A stretch of 64,000 nucleotides of DNA from Gordonia sp. 'Campus'. GTDB taxonomy: Bacteria; Actinomycetota; Actinomycetes; Mycobacteriales; Mycobacteriaceae. The notes under the pieces are model-generated. The model saw only the letters and a list, made by a program, of their open reading frames with translations, was not told where the DNA came from and made no database searches. The translations under genes were made by a program, and so were the position numbers. The stretch is from the NCBI RefSeq assembly GCF_022206305.1, contig NZ_JAKOIW010000017.1, forward strand, positions 62,968-126,967, given 5' to 3'. Numbering within the stretch: position 1 is the stretch's first letter; every line of letters begins with the position of its first letter. Shown here in pieces: positions 60,981-64,000 of the stretch.

Positions 60981-61891
60981 CCCCACGCCGCCGGAACGAC
61001 CGCGGGCGAGTCCGAATGGTCGACGTTGAGCATCTTGCTGACGGGTTGCAGGAGTGACGCCGGTAGTTCCGTCGCCGTGGAGACGGCAGGCGACACGACG
61101 TCGAGGATCGAACTCGCGAGCGTGAACGGCGATTGCCCGGCGGCTGCGGTGGGCGCACCGGTGACGGCGACGGGGGCTCCGTTGACTGCCATCGCTGTTG
61201 TCGGCGCGAGCAGTTCTGCGCGGGTCACGGCGACCGCCGCGGTGGCCTGGGACAAACCGATGGAAGCGATCCCGGCCGCCAGGGTGAGCCCGGCGCCGAT
61301 CGCGGGCGAGGTGATCATGGGTATGACCGTCGTGAGCTTCGCTACCGTCGCGGCGATGATGCCCTGCACGATCGCCAGACCTTTCGCGACGATCCCCGCC
61401 GCGGCCTTGGTGTCGAGCGAGATTCCCGAACCCTGAGTCGCCAGAGCCGTGCTGTTCGCGCCGGCTTCGGCGGTCTTCGCGCCGGCGCTCACCGCCCCTT
61501 GCCCCGTCCACAACTGATCGGCGAGCTTGAGTGCGCTCTGGCCCATGGTCATCGACGTCTCGAGCACCTTCGTCAAGCTGTCGAAGATGATGGTCGGGTC
61601 GAAGCCGCCACCGGAGAGATCGCCGGTGCCGAATCCACCGAGCAGATCGGTCATCGGCTTGATGAAGATGTCGAGGTTCGGAGGTTGCAGCGGGGGCAAT
61701 CCGGGCATCGGCGGCAGCGGCGGCAGCACGGGCAGAGGCGGGAGCCCCATCCCGCCGAGTACGTCGGCAACCGTCCGATCGAGGATCGGACCGAGCGGCG
61801 TGGCCTCGATCATCTGCTGCACCGTCATGTGGCTGAGCGCCGGAACGTCGGGGATACCGGGTAGCCCCGGCACCGGTGGCGGAGGTGTCAC
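60977..61891 (-). CDS. ESX-locus proline-rich helical protein (304 aa)
   Basis: The N-terminal ~75 residues are extremely Pro/Leu-rich (LPPLPVLPPLPPMPGLPP). A helical region with SALKLADQLWTGQGAVSAGAK, a WxG-like turn, and a hydrophobic Ala/Ile/Thr region (AKGLAIVQGIIAATVAKLTTVIPMI) follow. This layout recalls EspA/EspE-like ESX-1 substrates, but I cannot name the family. GTG 61891 overlaps the preceding stop (GTGA). Confidence 0.75.
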   Translation of the reverse strand: MTPPPPVPGLPGIPDVPALSHMTVQQMIEATPLGPILDRTVADVLGGMGLPPLPVLPPLPPMPGLPPLQPPNLDIFIKPMTDLLGGFGTGDLSGGGFDPTIIFDSLTKVLETSMTMGQSALKLADQLWTGQGAVSAGAKTAEAGANSTALATQGSGISLDTKAAAGIVAKGLAIVQGIIAATVAKLTTVIPMITSPAIGAGLTLAAGIASIGLSQATAAVAVTRAELLAPTTAMAVNGAPVAVTGAPTAAAGQSPFTLASSILDVVSPAVSTATELPASLLQPVSKMLNVDHSDSPAVVPAAWG

Positions 61892-62196
61892 AGCACCGAA
61901 CGGATCGCCGCCGCGCTCGCAGCGTCGGTGCCCTCGAATTCGGCCAGACCCGCCGCGGTCGAGGCCGCGGTGGCCGCATGCACCGCGGCCAGTTGTCCCA
62001 CCGACATGAGATGGCTTGCCTGCGCGGCGATGAACGCCGCGAGGAATTCCTGGCCGATGAGCCCGAAGACGGGCACCATCGCCGCGGTGTTGGCTGCGGC
62101 GTCGATGGACCCGGCCGAGCCGACGGCTGTTGCCATCGCCGCGTTGGTGGCGGCGAAGCCCTCGAGAACCTCTGGTGTCACCTTGACGTTCGTCAT
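61888..62196 (-). CDS. EspC-like type VII secretion target (102 aa)
   Basis: The start NVKVTPEVLEGFAATNAAMATAV and the later LIGQEFLAAFIAAQASHLMSVGQLAAVHAATAAS match the ESX secretion-target family that includes EspC. EspC and EspA are co-secreted, so this and the next gene may form a similar pair. The stop overlaps the start of the next gene. Confidence 0.8.
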   Translation of the reverse strand: MTNVKVTPEVLEGFAATNAAMATAVGSAGSIDAAANTAAMVPVFGLIGQEFLAAFIAAQASHLMSVGQLAAVHAATAASTAAGLAEFEGTDAASAAAIRSVL

Positions 62197-62251
62197 CTGG
62201 AACCCCCTTGTGGGTCAGTGTGGTCGGTTCGTGGCTCGTGCGTCGGACAGG

Positions 62252-62575
62252 TCATTCGCTCGGACGAGCCCCGAGCATGTCCGCGAATGATTCGTTGAAT
62301 TGCTCTGTCACCCCGGCGATCCGGGCGTAGACCTTTTGCGCGGCGAGAGCCGAAGTCGAGACGATCTGTTCCGCGAGGCGTGCCGCGCCGAGCTCGTTGG
62401 CGCCATGCGCCAGATGCAGATCGACCAGCGCACCTGTGCAGTCGACCTCGGCGGTGACCAGTCCGTCAGGCGACGTCTCTCGGATCGAAATCGCCTGAAG
62501 TGTCTCCTGGAACGAATGCAGCCCGTCGAGCTGACGTTGTGCACGCGCCTCGAGCTCGTCCATGGCCCAGCTCAT
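62252..62575 (-). CDS. YbaB/EbfC-like protein (EspL-like)
   Basis: This 107-residue protein begins with a coiled helix (MDELEARAQRQLDGLHSFQETLQ), followed by a beta hairpin (ETSPDGLVTAEVDCTGALVDLHLA) and a long helix, the YbaB fold. EspL in the M. tuberculosis ESX-1 locus is of this type and stabilises other substrates. ATG 62575 overlaps the upstream stop; a longer frame from GTG 62587 is unlikely. Confidence 0.8.
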   Translation of the reverse strand: MSWAMDELEARAQRQLDGLHSFQETLQAISIRETSPDGLVTAEVDCTGALVDLHLAHGANELGAARLAEQIVSTSALAAQKVYARIAGVTEQFNESFADMLGARPSE

Positions 62576-62955
62576 CGTTGCAACCACGACGTCGGCGCGT
62601 CGGCTTCCTCGTCGTCACGCCATTCGGCACGGGCCAGATCGTCGGAGTCCGGCAGGTTCATCTCCCCGACGAGGTCGCGGTCGACCCCGGAGGCGAGCAG
62701 GCTCTCCCGCAGGCGGATTCCCGCGGACATCGCGGACTGCCGGCACAGCCGCAGGATGTCACCGGCCAGCATCGACGGGTCTTTCTGCAACTCGGACGGG
62801 TCGATGCGGACTGCGACCGGAAGTCCGTGTGCGGTGGTTCGAACCGCGAGACCACCGGACCGCGATCGGGCAGTCGAGAACTCGCGCAGAGCAGCCCACG
62901 GATCGTCGCCGTCGCGATCGTCGTCGCGTGCCGCCGACTCCTCGGAGTAGGTCAT
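62572..62955 (-). CDS. ESX-locus hydrophilic protein (127 aa)
   Basis: This acidic protein has DDPWAALREFSTARSRSGGLAVRTTAHGLPVAVRI, then a helical segment (MLAGDILRLCRQSAMSAGIRLRESLLASG). It is the first gene of the minus-strand ESX operon and is coupled to the YbaB-like gene. I do not recognise the family. ATG 62955 is chosen because upstream sequence in the frame looks non-coding. Confidence 0.7.
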   Translation of the reverse strand: MTYSEESAARDDDRDGDDPWAALREFSTARSRSGGLAVRTTAHGLPVAVRIDPSELQKDPSMLAGDILRLCRQSAMSAGIRLRESLLASGVDRDLVGEMNLPDSDDLARAEWRDDEEADAPTSWLQR

Positions 62956-63324
62956 GGACAGTGCACCCCCTTCACGCCAGATACGACGCAGGCGGGGCCC
63001 CTTCCGGTTCCATCGAATTTTCGTTCGACAGAACCCGACCTCCCACATGCGGATCCGTGAGGAACCGCGCACCCCGCTGCGCTCATGTGCTGAGTGCCTG
63101 ATCCTGCCATACTCGCCTGAACGCCACCACACCTGCGATGCGGTATGTCAAATATGTGCAGCTATCGGGTTGTGGACGTGGACCGATACCGGTCGCCGGC
63201 CTTGGGTAGACTCCCGCTCGACGCCGCCGAGGCAGATCGCTGAGCAGGGGTGTTCGCTGCACGCCGCCACGGGGATCACGCATCCACGAGATCGCCGTCG
63301 GCCGCTTGACCAGAGGATTCACCG
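62956..63324. promoter_or_regulatory. Divergent promoter region of the ESX locus
   Basis: This 369-base region lies between the minus-strand ESX operon and the plus-strand EspI-like gene. It is less GC-rich near 63145-63165 (TATGTCAAATATGTG), which may be a promoter or regulator site. No gene is supported here. Confidence 0.45.
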
Positions 63325-64000
63325 ATGACGTACGAGAACTCCACGACGCCCGACGGTTCCCACGCCGATGCGCCGGCGCCGCCGCCGTGGCTGCAGTTCG
63401 CGCCACCGCCGCCCGCTCCCCCGGCGGCTGCGCCTCCTCCGTCACCCGAACGTCCGGATGACGGGACTCTCTCGAGGGAACCTCAGCCCGGCACCGACGC
63501 CCCGATGTGGGGGCCCGATGTCAGCGGGGCTCACCCAGACCTCACGCCACCGGGAGTCGCGGGCCTCGAAGCCCAGCCGCCTAGGCCCGGACCGATCGAC
63601 CCCGAGGTCGACGGCGGCTACCCGACTCCGCATGCCCGTCCGGAACACCACCGGCCCGAATCCGCAGGGCCCCAACACGACGTGCAGTCACCTCGCGAGT
63701 GGGGACATCAAGGGTCGTCGGGACCCCAGGGACCGGGGCACCCGGGGCCGGCACCCGCGGAGCCGCCCCAGGTGCTACCCGCGACGCGGTGGGCGAGCCC
63801 GGAACCTCCCGCGACCGCCTCCGCGCCACCACACCCCGGGGCGCCGTTCTTCCCCGGGCCTCCTCCGGGGCAACAGGAACCCCATGGTCCGTACTCACCC
63901 CCGTCCGCGTCGGTGCCCGGCCCGCCGCAGGCCACCGGCGGATTCGACTCGCCGCAACCGCCTCGCGTCTCCCACCAGCCCCAACCCCCACTCCATCAGC
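63325..64000 (+). CDS. EspI-like proline-rich protein, 3' end outside window
   Basis: From ATG 63325 (AGAGGA upstream) the frame stays open to the window end: 225 codons without a stop. The visible part is a Pro/Gly/Gln-rich disordered region beginning MTYENSTTPDGSHADAPAPPPPWLQF. In the ESX-1 locus, EspI (Rv3876) has the same start, with a proline-rich region before a MinD/ParA-like ATPase domain, and precedes eccD. That identity is inference, because the ATPase part lies beyond the window. Confidence 0.7.
   Translation, partial: MTYENSTTPDGSHADAPAPPPWLQFAPPPPAPPAAAPPPSPERPDDGTLSREPQPGTDAPMWGPDVSGAHPDLTPPGVAGLEAQPPRPGPIDPEVDGGYPTPHARPEHHRPESAGPQHDVQSPREWGHQGSSGPQGPGHPGPAPAEPPQVLPATRWASPEPPATASAPPHPGAPFFPGPPPGQQEPHGPYSPPSASVPGPPQATGGFDSPQPPRVSHQPQPPLHQ

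Overview
The window is high-GC actinobacterial DNA. A complete propane monooxygenase operon, MtrA-MtrB-LpqB, SecA, an ESX/PE/PPE locus and a gene order matching Mycobacterium tuberculosis Rv3227-Rv3248c point to a mycolic-acid bacterium, most likely Gordonia. The Prm proteins look almost identical to those I remember from Gordonia propane oxidisers; the genus is an inference.

Layout. 1-6.1 kb: housekeeping and catabolic genes (membrane protein, NUDIX hydrolase, aminotransferase, serine hydrolase, FAD oxidoreductase). 6.1-21.3 kb: alkane/alcohol metabolism, with a LuxR-type regulator, the operon prmA-prmB-prmC-prmD, amidohydrolase, DUF59 protein, zinc alcohol dehydrogenase and a dedicated GroEL-like chaperonin, then a MimR/AcoR-type activator, an acyl-CoA dehydrogenase and an SDR. 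Two strong hairpins without U-tracts lie inside the operon and may set subunit ratios. 21.4-29.4 kb: two PH-domain membrane proteins, ChrA, a Tat-exported FAD enzyme with a TetR gene, and small metabolic genes. 29.4-49.1 kb: a conserved backbone of aroA, rsgA, two fatty-acid desaturases with their ferredoxin reductase (linked by a shared palindromic operator), a WS/DGAT-like protein, secA, hpf, a ComF-like gene, lpqB, mtrB and mtrA.

49.2-53.0 kb: an island of lower GC sits between mtrA and ahcY, where mycobacteria carry their native tmk. It holds a thymidylate kinase with an altered P-loop on the minus strand. Divergent from it is a tightly coupled operon: a thymidylate synthase-family enzyme, a calcineurin-like phosphoesterase, a second thymidylate synthase-fold protein that has lost the catalytic cysteine (recognised here by hand alignment), and a MazG-type pyrophosphohydrolase. 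This is the best candidate for an undescribed system, either nucleotide-based defence or a transferred nucleotide-metabolism module.

53.1-57.3 kb: backbone resumes with a Pro/Gly-rich membrane protein, ahcY and an APC permease. 57.5-64 kb: an ESX (type VII secretion) accessory locus with a WXG100 pair, EspG, PPE, PE, an EspC-like protein, a YbaB-like protein and unknown partners, and divergently an open-ended proline-rich EspI-like gene.

I saw no tRNA, rRNA, CRISPR array, insertion sequence or integrase.
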